Program-made: the position numbers and the translations under genes
Assembly: GCA_030146605.1 (NCBI GenBank)
Contig: JASLBO010000237.1
Span: forward strand, 1 to 16,463
From: Sphingomonas sp.
GTDB taxonomy: Bacteria > Pseudomonadota > Alphaproteobacteria > Sphingomonadales > Sphingomonadaceae
Length of the DNA: 16,463 nt
Direction of reading: 5' to 3'
Shown here: positions 1-6,697 of the stretch, piece by piece
How the letters are laid out: each line of letters starts with the position of its first letter
Numbering within the stretch: position 1 is the stretch's first letter
Notes under the pieces: model-generated
Told to the model about the DNA's origin: nothing
Databases searched by the model: none
The model's input: only the letters and a program-made list of their open reading frames with translations

Positions 1-1
1 C

Positions 2-610
2 GAGATGCGCGAGGTAATGGCAGTGCATGAATATGCCCTGGTCGTGCTCGACCTGATGATGCCCGGCGAGGACGGCCTCACCATCCTGCGCTCGCTCGAC
101 CGCGAAACCGGCCCCGCGGTGATCCTCCATTCGGTGATCGGCGAGGATGTCGACCGCATCGTCGGGCTCGAAATGGGCGCGGACGATTATGTCGCCAAGC
201 CGGCCAATCCGCGCGAGCTGCTCGCGCGGATCCGCTCGGTGCTCCGCCGCAGCGGCAGCGGAGAGAGCAAGGCGGCGGCGAAGATGCCCGAGCGCAGCTT
301 CCTGCGCTTCGCCGGCTGGCGGCTCGATCCGGTGGCGCGCCAGCTCTACGATCCCGACAACGTCATCATCAATCTGTCCGACGGCGAGTTCCGGCTGCTG
401 CTGGCATTGGCCGAGCGGCCGCGGCGGGTGCTGACCCGCGACATGCTGCTCGATTTTTCGCGCGGGCCGATGGCCGAGCATTTCGACCGCGCGATCGACG
501 TGCAGATGAGCCGGCTGCGCAAGAAGCTCGCCCGGCCGGGCCGCGAGGAGCTGATCCGCACGATCCGCAACGAAGGCTATATGTTCGTCGCCGAAGTGAC
601 CGCCAGGTGA
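2..610 (+). CDS. OmpR/PhoB-family response regulator, 5' end outside window
   Basis: Two-component DNA-binding response regulator; the reading frame is open to the left edge, so roughly the first 35-40 residues (acidic pair, helix 1) are missing. Counting from the first in-window Met at base 5, the phosphoacceptor Asp is residue 16 in VVLDLMMPGEDG, a Ser (S43) occupies the usual switch Thr position, and K65 lies in GADDYVAKPANP. After a linker (about 82-95) comes a winged-helix domain (about 98-199) with the typical SRLRKKL recognition helix and IRTIRNEGYMF ending. It should act on promoters in the cytoplasm after phosphorylation by the sensor kinase encoded ten bases downstream. Target genes are not evident; the nearby transporter is only a positional candidate. 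The family call is secure; the specific regulon is unknown. Confidence 0.93.
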   Translation, partial: EMREVMAVHEYALVVLDLMMPGEDGLTILRSLDRETGPAVILHSVIGEDVDRIVGLEMGADDYVAKPANPRELLARIRSVLRRSGSGESKAAAKMPERSFLRFAGWRLDPVARQLYDPDNVIINLSDGEFRLLLALAERPRRVLTRDMLLDFSRGPMAEHFDRAIDVQMSRLRKKLARPGREELIRTIRNEGYMFVAEVTAR

Positions 611-620
611 GGCGGGCGCA

Positions 621-1886
621 GTGAGGCGCGCGCGCTCGATCACCCTGCCCATCGTGCTGCTGGTGATCGCCGCGGCGCTGATCGGGACGACGGTGCAGTT
701 CGCAACGATGTTCAGCGGCCCGCCGCCCTGGTTTCGCCCGATGCCGATCGCGCGCGTCGCCGAGGCGCTGCGCACCGGCCACGTTCCCGACAACGCCCCC
801 GGGATCGAAGTCACCCGCATCGCCGAGGACCGGTTCGGCCGCACCGACGAACAGCCCTCGCCCGAGCGCGACGCGGCAATCGCGGCGCTGATCCCCGCCG
901 CAGCCGAAAGCGTCCAGGGTCTCTACGAATTTCCGCCGCATGATCCGGACGGCGATATCCGCGGGAGCTTCACGGTCGGCCTGCGCGACGGCAATGGCTG
1001 GATCCTCGTCTCGACCGCGCCGCCGCCCACCTTCACCGGCTGGCACTTGCGGCGGCTGGCGGGAATGCTGATCACGCTGGCGGTGCTTTCGGTGCTTGCT
1101 TGGTATGTCGCGGGACGGATCTCGCGGCCGATCCGCGAGCTTGCGCATGCCGCGACCCGCGCGCGGCTCGGCGCCCGGCCGGCGATCCCGCACGGCGGCC
1201 CCCGCGAGGTGCGCGAACTGGCCGACGCCGTCGAGGCGATGCAGGATCGCATCCTCCAGCAGGCCGAGGGGCGCACCGCGATGCTGGCGGCGATCGCGCA
1301 TGATCTCGGGACCCCCTTGTCGCGGATCGCCTTCTGGGTCGAGCAGCTCCCCGAGGCGGCGCGGGACCGCGCTTCGGCCGATATCGACGAGATGCGCGCG
1401 ATGCTGGGCGCCGTGCTGCGCTTCACGCGCGACGATCGCAGCCGCGCGGACCATGCCCGGCTCGACCTCGGCAGCCTGATCGAGAGCCTGGGCGACGATC
1501 TCGCCGCGGCGGGGATGCCGGTGGAAGTCGATCTCGGCCCGCGCGTGATCGTCGAGGGCGATCCGGTGGCGCTGCGCCGGCTGTTCACCAATCTGGTCGA
1601 GAATGCGGTGCGCTACGGCGATCAGGCGCGGCTCTGCTGGTCGGTGTCCGGCGGCTGGGCCGAAGTGCTGGTCGAGGATGAAGGACCGGGCTTTCCCGCC
1701 GGCCGCGCCGAGGCCTTGTTCGCGCCGTTCGTGCGCGGCGAAGCTTCGCGAAACCGCGCGACCGGCGGCACCGGGCTGGGACTGGCGATCGTGCGCTCGA
1801 TCGCCGAGGCACATGGCGGCGAAGTGCGGCTGGAGAACCGCGACGCCGGCGGCGGGCGCGTGCGGGTGCGGCTACCGGCGGAGTGA
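621..1886 (+). CDS. Membrane sensor histidine kinase, partner of the upstream regulator
   Basis: A 421-residue orthodox sensor kinase. It has TM1 (about 9-29), a periplasmic sensor segment (about 30-145) with no recognised ligand fold, TM2 (about 147-166), a HAMP linker (about 166-218), a HisKA dimerisation domain with H227 in AIAHDLGTPLSR, and an ATPase domain. The ATPase shows the N box (N324, N328), the G1 box DEGPGFP (353-359) and the G2 box GGTGLGLAI (382-390). The H box has Gly where most relatives have Arg (HDLRTPL); catalytic residues are otherwise intact. The start is a GTG ten bases after the regulator stop, with only a weak GC-rich ribosome site, so the pair is probably co-transcribed and coupled. 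It should autophosphorylate and pass phosphate to the upstream regulator's Asp. The signal sensed is unknown. Confidence 0.93.
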   Translation: MRRARSITLPIVLLVIAAALIGTTVQFATMFSGPPPWFRPMPIARVAEALRTGHVPDNAPGIEVTRIAEDRFGRTDEQPSPERDAAIAALIPAAAESVQGLYEFPPHDPDGDIRGSFTVGLRDGNGWILVSTAPPPTFTGWHLRRLAGMLITLAVLSVLAWYVAGRISRPIRELAHAATRARLGARPAIPHGGPREVRELADAVEAMQDRILQQAEGRTAMLAAIAHDLGTPLSRIAFWVEQLPEAARDRASADIDEMRAMLGAVLRFTRDDRSRADHARLDLGSLIESLGDDLAAAGMPVEVDLGPRVIVEGDPVALRRLFTNLVENAVRYGDQARLCWSVSGGWAEVLVEDEGPGFPAGRAEALFAPFVRGEASRNRATGGTGLGLAIVRSIAEAHGGEVRLENRDAGGGRVRVRLPAE

Positions 1887-1900
1887 ACCCATCTCTACCT

Positions 1901-2002
1901 CGCGCAGCGGGGAAGGCGACGGAGGGAGTCTATTCACTACCAGTGTCGCCTGCGGCCACGCCCCCTCCGTCACGCTGCGCGTGCCACATCCCCCGCTGCG
2001 CG
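1901..2002. repeat. Nested palindromic intergenic repeat
   Basis: Non-coding element just after the sensor-kinase gene. The outer arms 1901-1912 and 1991-2002 are perfect 12-base inverted repeats (CGCGCAGCGGGG and its complement). Inner arms 1918-1926 and 1963-1971 are perfect 9-base inverted repeats (GACGGAGGG and its complement). The GACGGAGGG core and the nested layout recur in the element between cysD and cysN, so both look like members of one dispersed family of the kind common in sphingomonad spacers. No coding capacity is seen. It could fold in RNA and reduce read-through from the kinase gene, but there is no U tract, so it is not a classical terminator. Confidence 0.7.
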
Positions 2003-2100
2003 GGGGAGGATTGAGATGCGCTGAAATAGTCCGCCATCGTACGAAATCACGCGGTGCGATCGTCCCGTCACTTCTGCGCTCAACCAGCAGGAGTTTCGCA

Positions 2101-2292
2101 TTGCATCAAGACCTTTACGACCGCGACCGCGGCCTTGCGCATGATCTTCAGGCGATCAACGCGCTCGCCAGCCGCCGCCGCGCGCTGCGCTGGTTCGCGG
2201 GTGGCGGCGCGGGCGCGTTGCTGACGGCGTGCGATGGCGGCAGCGAGAGTGCCGGCGCGGTGGAAGATACCCACCGATCCCGTTCGCGCTGA
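2101..2292 (+). pseudogene. Truncated 5' end of a lipoprotein gene, intradiol dioxygenase-like
   Basis: A 63-residue frame opens at a TTG seven bases after an AGGAG ribosome site (2089-2093). Its N-terminus resembles that of exported intradiol ring-cleavage dioxygenases: a short charged start with DRDRGLAHDLQ, a basic SRRRALRWF segment, then a hydrophobic stretch ending in a lipobox (LLTAC) and a Gly/Ser-rich tether (DGGSES). In those relatives the catalytic domain begins right after such a tether; here the frame instead runs into the REP palindrome at 2279 and stops at 2290-2292, with no dioxygenase residues downstream. I read it as the remnant of a gene cut off by the repeat. The family assignment rests on a recalled N-terminal pattern only. 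It could still be translated as a tiny lipoprotein. Confidence 0.55.
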
Positions 2293-2363
2293 GCCTGTCG
2301 AAGCGCCTTCCTGGGCCGGCGCTCGCGACGAGAGCGCCCTTCGACAAGCTCAGGGCGAACGGG
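2279..2363. repeat. REP/BIME-type inverted repeat
   Basis: Two 28-base arms, 2279-2306 and 2336-2363, are inverted copies differing at three positions; the conserved heart is the TTCGACAAGCTCAGG motif in the right arm and its near complement in the left. The 29-base spacer 2307-2335 has no coding signal. This motif is a familiar dispersed extragenic palindrome in sphingomonads and other proteobacteria, of the kind mobilised by REP-associated tyrosine transposases in other bacteria; no such gene lies in the window. Its left arm supplies the stop codon of the truncated lipoprotein frame. Confidence 0.85.
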
Positions 2364-2502
2364 GAGGTTTACTGCGCGAGTTCGATCTCCACCGGGGGTG
2401 GAGCGGCCGGTGTCCCTGCGCCGGCCGAGGCGTCCCGCCTGCCGAGGTGGCTTTCCTCTGCACCACTTCCCGGCAGGCGGGGCGCCGCTATAGTGCGCGG
2501 CG
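2364..2502. other. Spacer with hairpins before the transporter gene
   Basis: No gene is visible. A perfect 7-base stem with a GGG loop spans 2387-2403 (CTCCACC / GGTGGAG), followed by a 6-base stem GGCCGG / CCGGCC (2405-2410 and 2421-2426). Neither is followed by a T run. A candidate promoter lies at the right end and is listed separately. Confidence 0.5.
2467..2494 (+). promoter_or_regulatory. Candidate promoter of the transporter gene, possibly leaderless
   Basis: TATAGT at 2489-2494 is a good -10 hexamer. A weak -35 candidate, TTCCCG (2467-2472), lies 16 bases upstream. Transcription would begin around 2500-2503, essentially at the ATG at 2503, and no Shine-Dalgarno sequence precedes that ATG. 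The element is inferred from pattern only. Confidence 0.35.
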
Positions 2503-3789
2503 ATGGCTTCTACCGCACCCGCCCGTCCGCACCGCCTGCGATCGATCCTCGGCGGGTCGGCGGGCAATCTCGTCGAATGGTATGACTGGTACGCCTATTC
2601 GGCGTTCACGCTCTATTTCGCGCCGCATTTCTTCCCCAAGGGGGACCAGACCGCGCAGTTGCTGAACGCCGCCGCGGTGTTCGCGGTGGGCTTCCTGATG
2701 CGGCCGATCGGCGGGTGGCTGATGGGAGTCTATGGCGATCGTCACGGCCGCAAGGCGGGGCTGACGCTGTCGGTCACCCTGATGTGCGCGGGCTCGCTGA
2801 TCATCGCGCTGACGCCTGGATATGAGACGATCGGCGCGGCGGCGCCGGTGATGCTGGTGTTCGCGCGGCTGCTCCAGGGACTGTCGGTCGGCGGCGAATA
2901 TGGCGCGAGCGCGACCTATCTCTCCGAAATGGCAGGCAAGAAGCACCGCGGCTTCTTTTCGAGCTTCCAATATGTCACCTTGATCTCGGGCCAATTGGTC
3001 GCCCTGCTCGTGCTGCTGGTGCTGCAGGCGACCTTGAGCGAGGCCGATCTCGACGCATGGGGCTGGCGGATCCCCTTCGCGATCGGCGGCGCGCTGGCGG
3101 TGGTCGTGTTCTGGCTGCGGCGCCGGCTGGCCGAGACCGAGAGCTTCGAGAATGCGCGCGGCGAAGGCAGAAAATCGGGGTTGTTCGCCCTGTTCCGCGA
3201 GCATCCGCGCGAGGCGGCGGTGGTGATGCTGCTCACCGCGGGGGGCACGCTCGCTTTCTATGCCTATTCGATCTACCTGCAGAAATTCCTCGTCAACACC
3301 GCCGGCTTCGATCGCGCGACGGCTTCGCAGATCAACGCCGCGGCGTTGTTCGGCTTCATGCTGATCCAGCCGCTGGCCGGGGCGCTGTCCGACCGGATCG
3401 GGCGCAAGCCGCTGATGGTGGCCTTCGGCGTGCTGGGGGTGCTGCTGACCTGGCCGATCTTCACCACGCTCGAGACCGTGAAGAGCCCGTTCGCGGCGTT
3501 CCTGATCATGTTCGGCGCGCTGGTGATCGTAACCGGCTATACCTCGATCAACGCGGTGGTGAAGGCCGAGCTGTTCCCCGCGCATATCCGCACGCTGGGC
3601 GTGGCGCTGCCTTATGCGCTGGCCAACGCATTGTTCGGCGGGACGGCGGAATATATCGCCTTGTGGTTCAAGGGCGCAGGCTGGGAGCGCGGCTTTTACT
3701 GGTACGTCACGGCGATGATCGGGGTTTCGCTGATCACCTATCTCAGGATGCGCGACACCGCCAGGCATTCGCGCATCCTGGAGGATTGA
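2503..3789 (+). CDS. MFS transporter, metabolite:H+ symporter (KgtP/ProP-like) family
   Basis: A 428-residue inner-membrane transporter with about 12 hydrophobic segments. The N-terminal GNLVEWYDWYAY motif (21-32), the loop signature GDRHGRKAGL (78-87), LLQGLSVGGEYG (123-134) and the second-half loop SDRIGRKPLM (296-305) are hallmarks of the metabolite:H+ symporter branch that includes alpha-ketoglutarate permease and proline/betaine carriers. The length matches the family. It probably imports an organic acid or compatible solute with protons; the sequence does not decide which. The ATG at 2503 is the only start giving a full first membrane segment, and it lacks a ribosome site. The gene ends one base before the stop of the convergent receiver gene, so there is no spacer for a terminator. 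A link to the upstream two-component pair is possible but unproven. Confidence 0.9.
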   Translation: MASTAPARPHRLRSILGGSAGNLVEWYDWYAYSAFTLYFAPHFFPKGDQTAQLLNAAAVFAVGFLMRPIGGWLMGVYGDRHGRKAGLTLSVTLMCAGSLIIALTPGYETIGAAAPVMLVFARLLQGLSVGGEYGASATYLSEMAGKKHRGFFSSFQYVTLISGQLVALLVLLVLQATLSEADLDAWGWRIPFAIGGALAVVVFWLRRRLAETESFENARGEGRKSGLFALFREHPREAAVVMLLTAGGTLAFYAYSIYLQKFLVNTAGFDRATASQINAAALFGFMLIQPLAGALSDRIGRKPLMVAFGVLGVLLTWPIFTTLETVKSPFAAFLIMFGALVIVTGYTSINAVVKAELFPAHIRTLGVALPYALANALFGGTAEYIALWFKGAGWERGFYWYVTAMIGVSLITYLRMRDTARHSRILED

Positions 3790-4176
3790 TCAGCCGAGGA
3801 TCCCGCCGCTGCGGCTCGCCAGCACGCGGCCGATCGAGTCGAACAGCGCGTCCATCGCGACGGGCTTGAACAGCACGTCGTCGGCGCCGAGCGCGAGGCA
3901 GCGCTCGCGCAGGTCGATCGCCGTGTCCGCGGTGACGACGATGATCGGCAGCTCGGCCTTCGTATCGCCGCGCGCACGGATGCGGCGGATCGTCTCGAAA
4001 CCGTCGGTGCCGGGCATGCGCAGATCGACGAGGACGACGTCGAAATTCTCGGCGTCGATCCTTTCGAGGCCCTCCTCGGCCCAGCCCGCCTCGGCCATGG
4101 TTGCGCCGGCGACGTCGAGCATGTCTTTTACGACCCGACGATTCATCGGATCGTCCTCGATGAAGAGGATGTTCAT
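3790..4176 (-). CDS. Stand-alone receiver-domain response regulator (DivK/CheY-like)
   Basis: A 128-residue single-domain receiver. It has the acidic pair E7/D8/D9 in FIEDDP, the phosphoacceptor D51 in VLVDLRMPGTDGF, the switch T82 in IIVVTADT, and K104 in ADDVLFKPV, so all residues for phosphorylation are present and no output domain follows. It lies 67 bases downstream of the hybrid kinase gene on the same strand and probably receives phosphate from that kinase, acting through protein contacts as DivK-type regulators do. The spacer to the kinase contains an AT-rich -10-like TATGAT, so it may also have its own promoter. It ends tail to tail with the transporter gene, the two stop codons forming a TGATCA palindrome. 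The partner is inferred from position. Confidence 0.92.
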   Translation of the reverse strand: MNILFIEDDPMNRRVVKDMLDVAGATMAEAGWAEEGLERIDAENFDVVLVDLRMPGTDGFETIRRIRARGDTKAELPIIVVTADTAIDLRERCLALGADDVLFKPVAMDALFDSIGRVLASRSGGILG

Positions 4177-4221
4177 GGCGTGCCGCCGCGTAGGACGGAA
4201 TGAATTTCTGCGACCGTTTTT

Positions 4222-4227
4222 ATCATA
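4222..4227 (-). promoter_or_regulatory. Possible -10 element for the stand-alone receiver gene
   Basis: Read on the minus strand this is TATGAT, in a short AT-rich island between the hybrid kinase stop and the receiver start. No convincing -35 hexamer lies 16-18 bases upstream, so this is weak evidence for a secondary promoter. Confidence 0.2.
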
Positions 4228-4243
4228 TTAGTGTGCTATCGCC

Positions 4244-6697
4244 CTAAGCCGCCTGCGACACAAGACGGCCACCGCGCCCGGGGTTCAAATTTTCTTGTGG
4301 CTCCGGAACGACGGCCGCGATCAGCGCTGCGCCCGAGACGGGCTTTTCGACGATGTCGCCGATCCCCGTCGCCAGAAGCTGCGACCGGATCGCGGCATCG
4401 GGCCGCAGCCAGAGCACGGTGCTGTTGCCGGGCGCTACGGCGGCGGCGAGCCGGGCGAGGGTCTCCATCGGGTCGCCTTCGCCTGCCTTGAGCGTCGCCT
4501 CGTCGGCGAGCAGGTGCGTCGCGCCGGCATCGGCGATCAGCGCGTGCGCCTCCGCCGCGCTGGCGGCGAAATGCAGCGCGGCGAGCCGGGGCTCGAGCAA
4601 GGTGCGCAGCATGCTGCGCGCGATCGGATTGCGGTCGAGGATTACCATCGCCGCGCCGCTGCGCGCGGGATCCGACGCGGCCTGGACCGGCGCCTCGGCA
4701 ACGACGAGCGGCAGGTCCACCGCGAACGACGCGCCCTGCCCTTCGATACTCTCCACCGTGATCTCGCCGCCCAGCGCGCGGGCGAGATTGCGGCAGATGG
4801 TGAGGCCGAGCCCGGTGCCGCCGAACTTGCGCGTGGTGCCGGCATCGACCTGGCGGAAGGATTCGAACACCTCCTCGAACTTCTCCGGCGGGATGCCGAT
4901 GCCGGTGTCGCTGACCACGAGCCGGAGGCGGCGGGTTTCGCCCTCCCCCTCGGCGATCACGCGCAGGGTCACGCCGCCGCGCGCGGTGAACTTGATCGCG
5001 TTGGACAGGAGATTGAACACGATCTGGCGCAGGCGGCCGGCGTCGCTGACGATCCAGCCGGGGGCGTGGCTGAGCTCGAGGCGGAAGCTCAGCCCCTTGC
5101 CGCGCGCCTGCTCGTCCCACAATCGGGTGACTTCGCGCAGCATCGCACACAGGTCCATCGGCGCGGCGTCGACGGCGAGGTTGCCGGTCTCCATCTTGGC
5201 GACGTCGAGAATGTCGTCGACGAGGCTGCGCATCGTCACGCCGGCGCCGTGGACGATCTCGATACGGTCGCGCGTGCCGGCGTCGAGCTTCGCGTCGGCG
5301 AGCATCACCTGGGTCATGCCGAGGATGCCGTTGAGCGGGGTGCGGATCTCGTGGCTGGTGGTGGCGAGGAACTCGGTCTTGGCCTTGAGCGCCTTTTCGA
5401 GCGCGACATTGGTCTCGGCGAGGACGATGTTGGTCGCGCGGATCTGGTTGCGGCTGCGGCGCAGCGTGATCAGGCCGAAGCTCAGCAGCGCGATGATGAC
5501 GAGGGTGGCGCCGCCGATGCTGAGGAGCAAGGTGAGCCGGAAGGCGGCGGTCCGGCGCGCTTCCTCGGCCTTGAGCGTCTGGATGCGCGCCTGCTGCTCG
5601 GCGGAATCGAAGCGGGCGGCCATCAGCGCCGCGCCGGTGGAGGTTGCTACCTTGGTGGCTTCGTCGTCGAGCCGCTTCATCGCCTCGAGATGCGCCAGCG
5701 CCAGCCTGGGTGCGCCGGAATCGCGCAGGATCTCGTAGGCGAAAGCGTGCGCAATACGATAGTCGCCGGTCGTTTCGGTCAGGTCGAGACCGGCGAAGCA
5801 CTCGGCAATCAGCCGCACCGCCTTCGCCTTTTCGTTACGTTCGGCCGCGAGGCCCGCGGCCGTGGCGAGAAGGTGGCGGCGAACGAGATCGGCGTCGGCA
5901 TCCTCCACGAGCTTGAAGCCGCGCGTCAGGGTGCGGTCCGCGGCCTCGAAACGCTTGCGCTTGATCTGGTTCCGGGCGAGATTGACGAGGATGCGCGCCT
6001 CCAGCAGCGGCTTTTCGAGCTGCCGCGCAATGGCCAGGGCTGCTTCATATTCCTTCTCGGCCTCCGCGCTGCCCTCGGCAACTCTGGCGAGAACATTGGC
6101 ACGGCTGTTGTGAAGCGACAGCGACAGTGCGGGGTCGCCGTCGTAAAGCTCCGACGCCTGGCGAAAATATCGCTGCGCACGATTGTCGTCGTTGGCGCTG
6201 CTGTACAGCGCGCCGATATTCTGGAGCGCGATGGCCTGGCTGCGCGGCTCGGCCAGCGAACCGAAGACGCGAAAGGCATCCTGGTATCGCGTCAGCGCTT
6301 TCACCGCGTCGTCGGCCTGCATGTAGAATGCGCCTTGCGACATCAGGAGATCGCCGCGCAGCTTGGTCGGCTCGGCTATCTGGCGGACGAGGCGGAGCCC
6401 ATCGTCGAGAAGCGGCTTGGCGCGGTCGGCCGCATTGCTGCGCAAATAGGCCTCGGCGCCCAGCCACCGCGCCGTGGCGAGTGCCAGTGCGCGCTGTCGC
6501 GGATCGGCAATGCGGCGTGCGAGCGCATCGATCAGCTGGACGTGACGCAGCGCCTGCGCCTGGTCGCCCATCATGCTGCTTTTGGCGGCATCGATCTGCG
6601 CTGCGAGCGGCCTGGGGAAGTCGGGCTCCCGCGCCGACGCGGGATGGCTTGCAACCAAGGCAAGCGCGACGCCGAGCGCGCGGAGCACGCCGCGCAT
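4244..6697 (-). CDS. Exported-TPR hybrid histidine kinase with degenerate receiver
   Basis: An 817-residue protein. A signal peptide (1-22, ending ASHPASA) leads to a helical TPR-like region (about 40-345, with repeats around QGAFYMQADDAVKALTRYQ and NIGALYSSANDDNRAQRYF). A membrane segment follows (387-411), then a short coiled linker and HisKA with H449 in TSHEIRTPLNGILG. The ATPase has N562/N566, G1 DTGIGIP (597-603) and G2 GGTGLGL (626-632). The C-terminal 115 residues resemble a receiver that keeps candidate phospho-Asp D732 and K785 in DIVEKPV, but has lost the second acidic residue (D688, R689) and the switch Thr (R765). The periplasmic TPRs would sense a ligand or protein. The start is the ATG whose A is shared with the stop of the upstream EAL gene (TGATG), implying translational coupling. 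Phosphate may go to the receiver encoded next. Confidence 0.92.
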   Translation of the reverse strand: MRGVLRALGVALALVASHPASAREPDFPRPLAAQIDAAKSSMMGDQAQALRHVQLIDALARRIADPRQRALALATARWLGAEAYLRSNAADRAKPLLDDGLRLVRQIAEPTKLRGDLLMSQGAFYMQADDAVKALTRYQDAFRVFGSLAEPRSQAIALQNIGALYSSANDDNRAQRYFRQASELYDGDPALSLSLHNSRANVLARVAEGSAEAEKEYEAALAIARQLEKPLLEARILVNLARNQIKRKRFEAADRTLTRGFKLVEDADADLVRRHLLATAAGLAAERNEKAKAVRLIAECFAGLDLTETTGDYRIAHAFAYEILRDSGAPRLALAHLEAMKRLDDEATKVATSTGAALMAARFDSAEQQARIQTLKAEEARRTAAFRLTLLLSIGGATLVIIALLSFGLITLRRSRNQIRATNIVLAETNVALEKALKAKTEFLATTSHEIRTPLNGILGMTQVMLADAKLDAGTRDRIEIVHGAGVTMRSLVDDILDVAKMETGNLAVDAAPMDLCAMLREVTRLWDEQARGKGLSFRLELSHAPGWIVSDAGRLRQIVFNLLSNAIKFTARGGVTLRVIAEGEGETRRLRLVVSDTGIGIPPEKFEEVFESFRQVDAGTTRKFGGTGLGLTICRNLARALGGEITVESIEGQGASFAVDLPLVVAEAPVQAASDPARSGAAMVILDRNPIARSMLRTLLEPRLAALHFAASAAEAHALIADAGATHLLADEATLKAGEGDPMETLARLAAAVAPGNSTVLWLRPDAAIRSQLLATGIGDIVEKPVSGAALIAAVVPEPQENLNPGRGGRLVSQAA

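Noticed and set aside
369..1814. A 481-codon frame antisense to the sensor kinase
   Set aside because: Arg/Ala/His-rich with no motif; it mirrors a well-supported kinase gene.
2369..2500. A minus-strand frame ending PPPVEIELAQ and TAA, resembling the C-terminus of a protein
   Set aside because: It has no start or ribosome site, runs into the promoter and start of the transporter gene, and is short and proline/alanine-rich; most likely chance.
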